Source of the DNA: Pseudoclavibacter sp. RFBB5
Lineage (GTDB): Bacteria; Actinomycetota; Actinomycetes; Actinomycetales; Microbacteriaceae
Direction: 5' to 3'
Assembly (NCBI RefSeq): GCF_002931555.1
Contig: NZ_PSTZ01000007.1
Coordinates: 248,001-312,000, forward strand
Length of the DNA stretch: 64,000 bases
Position 1 is the first letter of the stretch; each line of letters opens with the position of its first letter. The notes under the pieces are model-generated. The model searched no databases. It worked only from the letters and a program-made list of their open reading frames with translations, and was not told the origin of the DNA. Both the position numbers and the translations under genes were made by a program. Positions 45,954 through 55,216 of the stretch are shown here, in pieces.

Positions 45954-47555
45954 ATGACCCGCTCGACCAGATCCCTCTCCGCTGCCGCCCTCGCTGCAGT
46001 CGGCATGATGGCCCTGGCGTCGTGCGCCGGGCAGTCTGGGGCGACTCCGGCGGCGGATGCGGACCCCGTGCAGGGCGGCAACCTCCGCGTCGGCATCCTC
46101 AGCGACATCGGATGCATCGACCCGGCGCAGGTCGGCAACAACAACAACGTCAACATCGCCCGCCAGACCGTCGCGTCGCTCACGACGCAGGACGTCGAGA
46201 CCGGTGAGGTGCTTCCGTGGCTCGCCGAGTCGTGGGAGATCTCCGACGACGCCAAGGAGTTCACCTTCACCCTCGCCGAAGGCCCGACCTTCGCCGACGG
46301 AACCCCCATCGACGCGGAGGCCGTCAAGGCGAACGCGGAGGGGATCCAGGCGCTCGGCGCGAAGTCGCCGCTGGGCAATCTCTACCTGGCCGGCCTCGAA
46401 TCGGTGACAGTCGTTGACCCGCAGACCGTCACCTACACGTTCGCCGAGCCCTCCGCGCAGTTCCTGCAGGCGACCTCGACCTTCACGCTCGGGCTCGTCT
46501 CCACGGAGAGCAGCAAGCTCAGCCAGGAGGATCGCTGCGCCGGCGACCTCGTCGGCTCCGGCCCCTTCTCCGTCGAGTCCTACACGCCGAACGCCGAGAC
46601 GGTGCTCTCAGCGCGTGAGGATTACGCCTGGGGAGCATCCACGACGGGCAACACCGGGCGCCCGTACCTCGACACCATCACGTACTCCGTCATCCCCGAG
46701 GCATCGACGCTCACCGGCTCGCTCCAGTCCGGCCAGCTCGACGTGTCGACCGACGTGTCCTTCGTCGACCTCGACCCGCTCAAGAGCGCAGGAGCAAGCG
46801 TCGAGAACCGCGCGAACCCCGGTGTCGTGTACAACCTCATCCCGAACGCATCTCATCCGATCCTGTCGGACGAGAAGGTGCGTCTCGCCGTGCAGAAGAG
46901 CATCAACCGCGAGGAGCTCCTCGCGCTCCTGACGCCGGAGGACAGCCCGGCGACCAGCGTGCTCGCAACGTCGACCCCGTACTACAGCGACAAGAGCGAC
47001 ATCCTCGAGTTCAACACCGAGGAAGCCGCCAAGCTGCTCGACGAGGCGGGCTGGACCGAAGGAGCGGACGGCGTGCGCGAGAAGGACGGGCAGAAGCTGA
47101 GCTTCGAGCTCGCCTACTGGCAGCCGACGACGAACGTGCTCGAGCAGGTGCAGGTGCAGCTGGCGGCCGTCGGCATCGACCTGCAGCTCCGCGAGGCGCC
47201 CATTGCCGACGTCACCGCCATCAACGACGGCACGCAGCCGTTCACCTGGGCCAACATCACGCGAGCCGACCCAGACGCGCTCCGCATCTTCTTCTCAGCC
47301 GAGGGCGGCAACAAGTACAACTACCGCGAGGTGGGCCCGATCGACGAGGTCCTCAACTCGCAGGCAGCCGTCATCGACGCGGATGCGCGCCAGACCTCGG
47401 TCGACGCCGCCGTCACGCAGCTGCTCGAGGAGGGCTACGCGGTTCCCGTCATCCAGCTCTCGACGAACCTCGTCCAGGCACCCGGAGTCCAGGGCACGCA
47501 GTTCGAAGCCTCCAGCCGGCTCGACTTCTCGGCAGCCTGGAAGGCCGCGGAGTAG
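45954..47555 (+). CDS. Peptide/nickel-type ABC transporter substrate-binding lipoprotein
   Basis: A 533-residue family-5 solute-binding protein. The N-terminus is a lipoprotein signal with lipobox LASC (acylated Cys24). The mature domain has the family start GGNLRVGILSDIGCIDPAQ and the PWLAESWEISDDAKEFTFTL block. It captures oligopeptides or related solutes outside the membrane. ATG 45954 follows AAGGAG; a TAGTCT -10 candidate is at 45919-45924. It heads the importer operon. Confidence 0.9.
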   Translation: MTRSTRSLSAAALAAVGMMALASCAGQSGATPAADADPVQGGNLRVGILSDIGCIDPAQVGNNNNVNIARQTVASLTTQDVETGEVLPWLAESWEISDDAKEFTFTLAEGPTFADGTPIDAEAVKANAEGIQALGAKSPLGNLYLAGLESVTVVDPQTVTYTFAEPSAQFLQATSTFTLGLVSTESSKLSQEDRCAGDLVGSGPFSVESYTPNAETVLSAREDYAWGASTTGNTGRPYLDTITYSVIPEASTLTGSLQSGQLDVSTDVSFVDLDPLKSAGASVENRANPGVVYNLIPNASHPILSDEKVRLAVQKSINREELLALLTPEDSPATSVLATSTPYYSDKSDILEFNTEEAAKLLDEAGWTEGADGVREKDGQKLSFELAYWQPTTNVLEQVQVQLAAVGIDLQLREAPIADVTAINDGTQPFTWANITRADPDALRIFFSAEGGNKYNYREVGPIDEVLNSQAAVIDADARQTSVDAAVTQLLEEGYAVPVIQLSTNLVQAPGVQGTQFEASSRLDFSAAWKAAE

Positions 47556-47558
47556 TTC

Positions 47559-48596
47559 ATGGTCCGCTACTTCGCCGCCAGGCTCGCCCTGGGGATCCTG
47601 GTCCTCTGGGCGGCCTTCACGCTGTCGTTCCTCCTGCTCTACCTGCTCCCCGGTGACGCGGCCGCAGTGGCCGCGGCCGGCGGAGGTGAGGGCGCGGCCG
47701 ATCCTGCGGCCGTCGAGGCGCTGCGAGCGGAGCTCGGGCTCGACGCCCCGTTCCACGAGCAGTACCTCGCGGCCCTCGGCGGCGCGCTCGTCCTCGACTT
47801 CGGAAGCTCCGTGCAGAACGGCATTCCCGCGACCGAGGTGCTTGCCCGTGCCCTCCCGTCCACGGCGACGCTCGCCGGGGCGGCGCTTGTCCTCTCCGTC
47901 GTCGGCGGCGTCGGCCTCGCGATCGTCAGCAACCTCGTCCGATCAACCTGGCTGCGCGGCATCCTCCAATCGCTGCCGTCGCTCGCCATCGCCGTCCCGA
48001 CGTTCTGGCTGGGCCTGCTCCTCCTGCAGGTCTTCTCCTTCCAGCTCGGCTGGGTGCCCGCCTTCGGGAGCACCGGATTCGTGGGGCTCATCCTGCCCGC
48101 GCTCACGCTGTCCATCCCGACGGGGGCCTACCTCGCGCAGGTGCTGACGCGCAGCCTCCACGAGACGCTCGCGCGTCCGTTCATCGAGCAGGCCAAGGCG
48201 AAGGGCGCGGGCGACACGCGCATCCTCGTCCGCCACGCTCTTCGCAACGCAGCCCTTCCGACCCTCACGATCGGCGGTGTGCTCGTGGGCCAGCTCCTCG
48301 CCGGCACCGTCGTCACCGAGACCGTCTTCTCCCGCGACGGCGTCGGCCGCATGATCGTGACCGCCGTCGCGAACCGCGATATCCCGCTCGTCATGATCGC
48401 CGTCGTCTTCGCCGCGGTCGTGTTCGTCGTGACCAACCTCATCGTCGACGCGCTCTACCCGCTCATCGACCCGCGCCTGACGCATTCCACCAGACAGCAG
48501 CGACCCTCATCGAGGCGCCGCACGACGCCGACGCTGACACCCGGGCTCGCCCCGAGCGAACCAGCCGACGCACGCAAGAAGGGGGTCCCAGCATGA
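47559..48596 (+). CDS. ABC transporter permease (DppB type)
   Basis: A 345-residue permease with six membrane helices (VRYFAARLALGILVLWAAF at the start) and the coupling motif EQAKAKGAGDTRILVRHALRN. It begins three bases past the lipoprotein gene. The C-terminal 50 residues are hydrophilic and Pro/Arg-rich, an unusual extension. It overlaps the next permease by four bases. Confidence 0.9.
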   Translation: MVRYFAARLALGILVLWAAFTLSFLLLYLLPGDAAAVAAAGGGEGAADPAAVEALRAELGLDAPFHEQYLAALGGALVLDFGSSVQNGIPATEVLARALPSTATLAGAALVLSVVGGVGLAIVSNLVRSTWLRGILQSLPSLAIAVPTFWLGLLLLQVFSFQLGWVPAFGSTGFVGLILPALTLSIPTGAYLAQVLTRSLHETLARPFIEQAKAKGAGDTRILVRHALRNAALPTLTIGGVLVGQLLAGTVVTETVFSRDGVGRMIVTAVANRDIPLVMIAVVFAAVVFVVTNLIVDALYPLIDPRLTHSTRQQRPSSRRRTTPTLTPGLAPSEPADARKKGVPA

Positions 48597-49588
48597 GCCA
48601 GGCTCTTCTCGAGACCGTGCCGGGCGTCACCCCGCTCAGCCGCACGGAACGCTACGTCGCACCCAGCGGCCTCGACAACCCGGATATCCGCGACAACCCG
48701 GAAGGGCGAGGGCACGGGACCGCCGAGCGGACGCCGCAGCCGGTGCCGGAGCCGGTCAAGCCGTCGTCGTTCGCACGCTTCAGCGGCCTCCTGCGCCTCC
48801 CGTCCCTCATCCTCGCGCTCGTCGTGCTCGCCACGGTCATCGCCTGGGCGATCATCCCGTCCGTCTTCACGCCGTACGACGCCGTCAACGGAACCCTCCT
48901 CGACCGCCTGCAGCCGCCGAGCGCCACGCACCCCTTCGGTACGGACAACCTCGGCCGGGACACCCTCGCTCGCTTCATCTACGGATCGCAGACCACCCTC
49001 TTGGCCTCCGGCCTCGCCGTGGTCATCGCCCTCGGCACCGGCGCGCTCCTCGGCCTCCTCGCAGGCTACCTTCGCGGGCTCGTCGACGAGGCGATCATGC
49101 GGTTCATGGACGTCATCCTCGCGATCCCGGCGCTGCTGCTCTCGCTCACCATCATCACGGGGCTCGGCTTCGGGACGCTCAACATCGCCATCGCGGTCGG
49201 CCTCGCCTCGACCGCGGCCTTCGCGCGCATCATGCGCTCGCAGGTGCTCTCGGTCGCGACGGCCGGGTACATCGAAGCGGCGAAGCTGTCCGGCGCCCGC
49301 TGGCCCAGCATCATCTTCCGCCAGGTGCTGCCCGCCGCGATCACCCCGGTGCTCGCCCTCGCCGCCATCGAGTTCGGCGCAGCGGTGCTCGCCATCTCCG
49401 CGCTCAGCTTCCTCGGCTTCGGCGCCCCGCCGCCCCAGCCCGAGTGGGGCGCGCTCATCTCCGAGGGACGCGACTACCTGCAGGCCGCCTGGTGGCTCAC
49501 GACGCTGCCCGGCCTCTTGATCGTCGCCGTCGTGCTCTCCACCGCCCGCCTCTCCCGCTGGCTCCAAGACCGAGGAGACCGCTCATGA
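48593..49588 (+). CDS. ABC transporter permease (DppC type)
   Basis: A 331-residue permease. A cytosolic leader of about 65 residues precedes the first helix (LILALVVLATVIAWAII). It has THPFGTDNLGRDTLARFIYG, typical of DppC, and the EAAKLSGARWPSIIFRQVLP coupling motif. ATGA overlaps join it to both neighbours. Confidence 0.9.
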   Translation: MSQALLETVPGVTPLSRTERYVAPSGLDNPDIRDNPEGRGHGTAERTPQPVPEPVKPSSFARFSGLLRLPSLILALVVLATVIAWAIIPSVFTPYDAVNGTLLDRLQPPSATHPFGTDNLGRDTLARFIYGSQTTLLASGLAVVIALGTGALLGLLAGYLRGLVDEAIMRFMDVILAIPALLLSLTIITGLGFGTLNIAIAVGLASTAAFARIMRSQVLSVATAGYIEAAKLSGARWPSIIFRQVLPAAITPVLALAAIEFGAAVLAISALSFLGFGAPPPQPEWGALISEGRDYLQAAWWLTTLPGLLIVAVVLSTARLSRWLQDRGDRS

Positions 49589-51249
49589 CGTCAACGCAGT
49601 CACCCGTCCCCAGCGAAGCTCCCGCCGGGCCCCTGCTCTCCGTGCGCGGCCTCCGGCTCGCCTACAAGGGGGCCACGACGCTCGCCGTCGCCGGTGTCTC
49701 CTTCGACGTCTACCCGGGCGAGCAGGTCGCGATCGTCGGCGAGTCCGGCTCCGGCAAGACGAGCGTCGCGAAGTCCATCGTCGACCTCCTCCCGTCGAGC
49801 ACCGACGTCCGCGCGGACGCGCTCCGCTACGACGGGCTCGACCTCACCGCCCTCACCCCGCTCGAGTGGCGCGCCGTGCGCGGCGCACGCATCGGCCTCA
49901 TCCCGCAGGACCCCTCCGCGTCACTCAACCCGCTGCAGACGGTCGGCTCGCAGGTCGCCGAAGTGCTGCTCATCCACGGCCTCGCGACGAAGAAGGATGC
50001 GCGCGCGCGAGCCGTCGAGCTGCTGGCGGATGCGGGCATCCCGGACGCTGCGAAGCGAGCAGCCCAGTACCCGCACCAGTTCTCCGGCGGCATGCGGCAG
50101 CGTGTCCTCATCGCGGCGGCGCTCGCCGCCTCACCGGGCCTCATCATCGCGGACGAGCCGACCAGCGCCCTCGACGTGACCGTGCAGCGACAGATCCTCG
50201 ACCTCATCGCGGAACGCGCCGCCGTCGCCTCCACGTCGGTGCTCTTCATCACCCACGACCTCGGCGTCGCCGCCGACCGTGCGGACCGCATCCTGGTCAT
50301 GCAGCACGGCGTGATCGTCGAAGCGGGACCTGCCGCGCAGGTGCTCGAGGACCCACAGCATCCGTATACGAAGCGACTCGTCGCGGCCGCGCCGACGAGG
50401 ACCTCGACCCGGCTCGCGCCGGCGCAGGGCGCCCTCGCGATCGACCGAAGCAGGCCAGTGCTCGAGGTCTCCGGCCTCAGCAAGACCTTCCGGCTGCCCG
50501 GCGGGGCGCGCGTGGATGCGACGAAGGACGTCGCGTTCTCGATCGCGCGCGGCGAGAGCTACGCGCTCGTCGGAGAATCGGGCTCAGGCAAGAGCACGAC
50601 GGCGCGACTCGCGCTGCTGCTCGAACGGCCAGACCAGGGCAGCATCCGCCTCGACGGCGTCGAGGTCGCCGGAGCACGAGGCGGCGCGCTCAGGGCATTC
50701 CGGCGTAGGACGGGACTGGTGCACCAGGATCCGTACTCCTCCCTCGACCCGCGCTTCACCGTCGCCGAGTCCATCGAGCAACCGCTGCGCGCCTTCGGCG
50801 TCGGCGACAAGGCCTCACGGCGGGCACGCGTGCTCGAACTGCTCGACGACGTCGCGCTGCCCGCGAGCTTCGCCGAGCGGCGCTCCACGCAGCTCTCCGG
50901 TGGGCAGCGCCAGCGCGTCGCCATCGCCAGGGCGCTCGCGCTCAAACCGGAGCTCATCGTGCTCGACGAGGCGGTGTCGGCGCTCGACGTCTCCGTGCAG
51001 GCGCAGATCCTGCAACTGCTCGTCGACCTCCAGGCAGAGCACTCGCTGAGCTACCTCTTCATCACCCACGACCTCGGCGTCGTGAGGCAGATCGCGGACA
51101 GGGTCGGCGTGCTCCGCGGGGGAGAGCTGCTCGAGGAGGGCACGGTCGACGAGGTCTTCGAGCGCAGCACCAACGACTACACGCGGGCGCTCGTCGACGC
51201 GATCCCGGGCGGGCGGCCCACCGAGCGCGTCCTGGAGGCCATCGCATGA
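49585..51249 (+). CDS. Dual ABC transporter ATPase (DppD-DppF fusion)
   Basis: A 554-residue protein with two full nucleotide-binding domains, equivalent to DppD and DppF in one chain. First domain: Walker A GESGSGKTS (52-60), signature FSGGMRQR, Walker B LIIADEPTSALD. Second: Walker A GESGSGKST, signature LSGGQRQR, Walker B LIVLDEAVSALD, where DEA replaces the usual DEP. It starts at ATG 49585 inside the permease stop. Confidence 0.92.
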   Translation: MTSTQSPVPSEAPAGPLLSVRGLRLAYKGATTLAVAGVSFDVYPGEQVAIVGESGSGKTSVAKSIVDLLPSSTDVRADALRYDGLDLTALTPLEWRAVRGARIGLIPQDPSASLNPLQTVGSQVAEVLLIHGLATKKDARARAVELLADAGIPDAAKRAAQYPHQFSGGMRQRVLIAAALAASPGLIIADEPTSALDVTVQRQILDLIAERAAVASTSVLFITHDLGVAADRADRILVMQHGVIVEAGPAAQVLEDPQHPYTKRLVAAAPTRTSTRLAPAQGALAIDRSRPVLEVSGLSKTFRLPGGARVDATKDVAFSIARGESYALVGESGSGKSTTARLALLLERPDQGSIRLDGVEVAGARGGALRAFRRRTGLVHQDPYSSLDPRFTVAESIEQPLRAFGVGDKASRRARVLELLDDVALPASFAERRSTQLSGGQRQRVAIARALALKPELIVLDEAVSALDVSVQAQILQLLVDLQAEHSLSYLFITHDLGVVRQIADRVGVLRGGELLEEGTVDEVFERSTNDYTRALVDAIPGGRPTERVLEAIA

Positions 51250-53288
51250 CCTCCGCCGCCAGGCTCATCGACAGCGACAGCAGCAAGGGGGCGCGCTGCA
51301 TCGCCGTGCTCGGCGCGGGCCCGCGCGGCGCCGGACTGCTCGAGCGCATCGTCGCCAACTACGACGCCGACGCCACCGGTCAGCTGGTCGTGCACCTCAT
51401 CGACCCGCACCCGCCGGGCGCCGGGCGCATCTGGCGCGACGCGCAGTCCGGGCTCCTCAAGCTCAACTCGCTCGCGGCCGACGTCACGATGTTCACCGAC
51501 GACACGAGCACCATCGAGGGGCCAATCCGAGAGGGCCCATCGCTGGTCGAGTGGGCGCAGCTCGCGACGCGCGGCGCCCTGCCCGGGTACGAGCTCGACG
51601 CGGAAGACCCGCAGCTCGCCGCGGAGATCCGGGCACTGGGTCCCGCGAGCTTCCCCACCAGGCGGCTCCAGGGCCGGTATCTCGGCTGGTTCTTCGAGCA
51701 GGCCGCAGACGCCGCGCCGGAAGGGCTGACCGTGCTGGTGCACACCGCGCAGGTGACGGGCGTCACGACGCTCGAGAACGGCTCCCAGCGGGTCGAGCTC
51801 GATACGGGTGACGGGCTCACGGTCGACGTGGTCGTCTACGCCCTGGGCCACTCGGGAACGCGAGTGCATGAAGGGACGAGGACCGCCGAGCACAGCGACT
51901 TCGCGGCACGCCACGAGCTCGCGTACGTGCCGCCCTCGTTCACGGCGGACGCCGACTTCAGCGCCGTTCGAGCGGGGGAGCCCGTCATCGTCCGCGGGCT
52001 CGGACTCGCCGCCGTGGACCTGCTCGTGCTGCTCACCGAGGGGCGGGGCGGAACGTTCGTGCCGAGCGCGGACGAGGGACGTCTGACGTACCTTCCCTCA
52101 GGACGCGAGCCGCGCATCCTCGTCGGCTCCAGGCGCGGTGTCCCCTACCACTCGAAGGTCACCAGCGTGCTGCAGGGAGAGCCCTTCGAGACGCGGTACT
52201 TCACGCCGGACATCGCACGGGAGGTCGTCGCGCGGCACGAGATCCTCGACTTCCGCACGCACTTCTGGCCGCTGCTCGCGAAGGAGATGCTCCACGGCTA
52301 CTACCGGGAGCTGTTCACGGGCCACCCGGAGCGCGTCCGCATCTCCTGGGTCGAGTTCCGGGCTGACCTCGACCGTCTCGGCGCGCAGTCTCCGGAGCTC
52401 CACGACGCGGTCGTCGCGGCGCTCGTCGACCCCAGCGACGAACTCGACATCGAGACCTTCGACCACCCCCTCCGCGGTGCCGTCGCCACGGACGTCGGGT
52501 CGGTCTCGGCCTCGCTGCACGAGTACATTCGCGAGGACCTGCGGCGCAGGAACCGGCAGGAGCACAGCGAGAGCCAGGGGCTCTTCCTGGCGCTGCTCTT
52601 CTCGTTCATGACCTTCGTCGAGTTCCAGGACGCGCCCAACTGGTCACCAGCTTCCCTCGCAGGCGACGTGCGCGTCTGGTGGAAGGGCTTCTTCAGCTAC
52701 GTCGCCTCCGGCCCACCAGGGCACCGCCTCGACGAGCTCCTCGCGCTCAGCGAGGCCGGTGTCGTGCACTTCCTCGGAGGCGACCTCCGGGTCTGGGAAG
52801 ACGAGGAGACCGGGGTGTTCCACGCGACGGGGAGCACGCTCGAGCAGGAGGTCTCGGCCCGCGCGCTCATCGACGCCTGGCTCCCGGACTCCGACGTCGC
52901 GCACACCGACAACGACGCCCTGCGCCAGCTCATAGCATCCGGCGAGGGGCGCGAGCGGATCGCGGCCACGCCGGAGGGCAGCCTCGCCACCGGCGTCATC
53001 GAGGTGCGGCGCGCTGACTCGCGCATCGTGCGGGGCGACGGCACGGCGCATCCGCGACGGTTCGCCGTCGGGCCGTACACCTCGAATCCGTTCGTGGGGG
53101 CCTTCTCGCGCCCGAGGACGAACGCCGTGTCATTTCGCGAGAACGACGCCGTCGCGCTGAGTACCTTGAGACTTGTCGGCGACATCAGCAGAGAGAACCA
53201 GGATCGGGAGCAGCATGAGCACGCAGCAGAGCACCACCACCGGAGACCAGTTCGGCAAGCGCTGGGCGGCCTGGCACGACAGTCGTGA
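51246..53288 (+). CDS. FAD/NAD(P)-binding oxidoreductase, 680 residues
   Basis: A large flavoprotein with a Rossmann motif AVLGAGPRGAGLLERI near the N-terminus and a second one-like segment VIVRGLGLAAVDLLVLL at about residue 250. Between them is AADVTMFTDDTS. It resembles the FAD/NAD(P)-binding proteins that cluster with LLM monooxygenases in actinobacteria, which may be N-hydroxylating or reductive partners. No activity is established. It overlaps the ATPase gene by four bases, and its 3' end overlaps the DUF1684 gene by 74 bases. Confidence 0.8.
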   Translation: MTSAARLIDSDSSKGARCIAVLGAGPRGAGLLERIVANYDADATGQLVVHLIDPHPPGAGRIWRDAQSGLLKLNSLAADVTMFTDDTSTIEGPIREGPSLVEWAQLATRGALPGYELDAEDPQLAAEIRALGPASFPTRRLQGRYLGWFFEQAADAAPEGLTVLVHTAQVTGVTTLENGSQRVELDTGDGLTVDVVVYALGHSGTRVHEGTRTAEHSDFAARHELAYVPPSFTADADFSAVRAGEPVIVRGLGLAAVDLLVLLTEGRGGTFVPSADEGRLTYLPSGREPRILVGSRRGVPYHSKVTSVLQGEPFETRYFTPDIAREVVARHEILDFRTHFWPLLAKEMLHGYYRELFTGHPERVRISWVEFRADLDRLGAQSPELHDAVVAALVDPSDELDIETFDHPLRGAVATDVGSVSASLHEYIREDLRRRNRQEHSESQGLFLALLFSFMTFVEFQDAPNWSPASLAGDVRVWWKGFFSYVASGPPGHRLDELLALSEAGVVHFLGGDLRVWEDEETGVFHATGSTLEQEVSARALIDAWLPDSDVAHTDNDALRQLIASGEGRERIAATPEGSLATGVIEVRRADSRIVRGDGTAHPRRFAVGPYTSNPFVGAFSRPRTNAVSFRENDAVALSTLRLVGDISRENQDREQHEHAAEHHHRRPVRQALGGLARQS

Positions 53289-54003
53289 ACGCGCGGTCCG
53301 AGCCCCGTATGGGCCGGCGGCACTCGTCGCCACGAACTGGCTCGCCGACGGCGTCGAGCTCGAGCTCGACACCGTATCGGGCGCCTGGACGATCGAGGAC
53401 GGGGCCATCGTCGGCACTGGCCTCGCCTCGAGCGGATACACGGATGCATCCGGTGAGGCAGTCGGAGATCGGGTCACGCTCACCGCGGGCGAGGAGCTCC
53501 GCGACGGCGAGCGCATCCTTCGGGCCTTCGCTCGCGACGACCAGCGCGCGCTTCGCGTGCTGGACCCGGCCGCGCCCGGACGCGCGGCGCTGCTCGGCAT
53601 CGACAGCTACGCGCCCGGTGACGACTACGTCGTCTCCGCCACCTTCCGACCGTCGACCGAGCAGGTCGATGTGCTCCAGGCCGACGGCTACGTGTCCAGG
53701 AAGGACCTCGGCGGGAAGCTCGACTTCACGCTCGGCGGAGCCCGGTTCTCGATCGACGCCGACCACGCAGAGGCTGGACTGCAGGTCGTCTTCGCGGATG
53801 CGACCAGCGGCGACGAGAGCTACCGGTTCCGGTTCCTCACCGTCCCGGCGCCGGAGGCCGACGGGACGACCACGATCGACTTCAATCGCGCGTACCTCCC
53901 GCCGTGCGCCTTCAGCGACCAGTTCGTCTGCCCCACGCCCGCCGCAGACAACCGCCTGACGGTGCCGGTGCGAGCGGGGGAGCGCAACGCCATCACGGCG
54001 TAG
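53215..54003 (+). CDS. DUF1684 family protein
   Basis: A 262-residue protein of unknown function. The C-terminal signature CPTPAADNRLTVPVRAGE and the preceding DFNRAYLPPCAFS identify DUF1684. It is a soluble beta-rich protein with no signal peptide. ATG 53215 follows GGGAG and lies inside the end of the FAD-protein gene in another frame. A hairpin terminator ends the operon. Confidence 0.85.
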   Translation: MSTQQSTTTGDQFGKRWAAWHDSRERAVRAPYGPAALVATNWLADGVELELDTVSGAWTIEDGAIVGTGLASSGYTDASGEAVGDRVTLTAGEELRDGERILRAFARDDQRALRVLDPAAPGRAALLGIDSYAPGDDYVVSATFRPSTEQVDVLQADGYVSRKDLGGKLDFTLGGARFSIDADHAEAGLQVVFADATSGDESYRFRFLTVPAPEADGTTTIDFNRAYLPPCAFSDQFVCPTPAADNRLTVPVRAGERNAITA

Positions 54004-54061
54004 GACTCGACGTTCCCGACGGGAGCTTCGTCCCGCCGGAGCCTGGTTCGGACCATCCGCG

Positions 54062-54085
54062 GGCGGCCGACACGCGTCGGCCGCC
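54062..54085. terminator. Bidirectional hairpin terminator
   Basis: GGCGGCCGAC-ACGC-GTCGGCCGCC, a perfect ten-base-pair stem between the convergent DUF1684 and S4 genes. Confidence 0.7.
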
Positions 54086-54088
54086 GGC

Positions 54089-54517
54089 TCAGTCCTCCGC
54101 GTCCCAGGGCTCCGGTTCGATGTCGCGCCCGCGGATGCGATCGATCTCGCGGCGCTCGCGCTTCGTCGGCCTGCCGGCACCTCGGTCGCGGAACGCGATG
54201 GGCGCCGCGAACTCGCGCGGGGGAGGCGGCGGTGAGTTGTCGATGAGCGCCTTCGCCGCGATCGGTGCGCCCACGCGCTTCTTGAGCAGCTGCTGCGCGA
54301 CGAGGATCCGATCACGATCGGTGCGCACGCGAACCTCGTCGCCGACGTGGATGCGCTGGGCGGGCTTCGCCCGGTCGCCGTCGATCTTCACGTGCCCGGC
54401 CTTGCAGGCGGCTGTGGCGGCGCTGCGCGTCTTGAAGATGCGCACGGCCCAGAGCCACACGTCGACGCGCACGGACGCGGGGCCGGCTTGGGGGGAGCCA
54501 TGCTCGTCGGGGTCCAT
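54089..54517 (-). CDS. S4-domain RNA-binding protein (HslR-like)
   Basis: A 142-residue protein with an S4 domain at about residues 17-75 (VRVDVWLWAVRIFKTRSAA, then IHVGDEVRVRTD). The basic C-terminal tail has RPTKRERREIDRIRG. HslR of E. coli, of the same layout, rescues stalled 50S subunits carrying peptidyl-tRNA. ATG 54517 has TACGAT six bases upstream. Confidence 0.85.
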   Translation of the reverse strand: MDPDEHGSPQAGPASVRVDVWLWAVRIFKTRSAATAACKAGHVKIDGDRAKPAQRIHVGDEVRVRTDRDRILVAQQLLKKRVGAPIAAKALIDNSPPPPPREFAAPIAFRDRGAGRPTKRERREIDRIRGRDIEPEPWDAED

Positions 54518-54523
54518 CCGCTG

Positions 54524-54529
54524 ATCGTA
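54524..54529 (-). promoter_or_regulatory. -10 box of the leaderless S4-gene promoter
   Basis: TACGAT on the minus strand, six bases before ATG 54517. Confidence 0.5.
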
Positions 54530-54643
54530 GCGAGTCCGTGGCCGTCCGCGGATCTCGGTGCGCCGGCGGCGAACGACGCGACCATCCCGGCGACACGCTG
54601 GGCCACCCAGTCGCTGGGCTGCGCCCGCTGAGACAATGGGCGC

Positions 54644-55216
54644 ATGGCGAGCAGAGAGCAGGAAGCCCCGATGCGGTGGGCGACGCTGCCGAATGCCATC
54701 TCGGTGGCGCGGCTGCTCGTCTTCGTGCCGCTCACCATCTGGCTCGCCGCAGATGGCAGAGCACTCGCGGCGACCCTGAGCCTCGCAGCCTTCGGCGCTA
54801 CCGACTGGATCGACGGGTTCCTCGCTCGCCGGCTCGGCCAGGTCTCACGGGTGGGGGAGATCCTCGACCCGGTCGCGGATCGACTCGGCATCATCGCCAT
54901 CGGCCTCGGGCTCGCCCTCCTGGGTTATCTCCCGTGGTTCGTCCTCATCACGATCTTCGTGTGCGACGTGACTCTGCTCGTGATCGGGCTCACCCGACTC
55001 GACCGCGTCCGCGAGGGGAGAGTCAACCTGCTCGGCAAGGCCAGGTCGGCGTTCATCATGGTCGCGATGCCGCTCCACCTGCTCTCCTACGCCGCTCAGG
55101 TGCCCGCTGAGCCCCTGCGGGGCATCACGTGGTGGATGCTCGCCATCGGCACGGTCCTGCACGTCGCCGCTGGCGCGGTCTACGCCGTCAGGTACCTGCG
55201 CCGCCGGGCTCCGTGA
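54644..55216 (+). CDS. CDP-alcohol phosphatidyltransferase family protein
   Basis: A 190-residue membrane enzyme of phospholipid head-group transfer. The family signature D-G-x2-A-R-x8-G-x3-D-x3-D is present in TDWIDGFLARRLGQVSRVGE and the following LDPVADR. About five or six membrane helices follow. It could be PgsA or a cardiolipin/inositol-type enzyme; the sequence does not decide. GACAAT ends six bases before ATG 54644. The gene overlaps the convergent DUF3097 gene by 29 bases. Confidence 0.85.
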   Translation: MASREQEAPMRWATLPNAISVARLLVFVPLTIWLAADGRALAATLSLAAFGATDWIDGFLARRLGQVSRVGEILDPVADRLGIIAIGLGLALLGYLPWFVLITIFVCDVTLLVIGLTRLDRVREGRVNLLGKARSAFIMVAMPLHLLSYAAQVPAEPLRGITWWMLAIGTVLHVAAGAVYAVRYLRRRAP

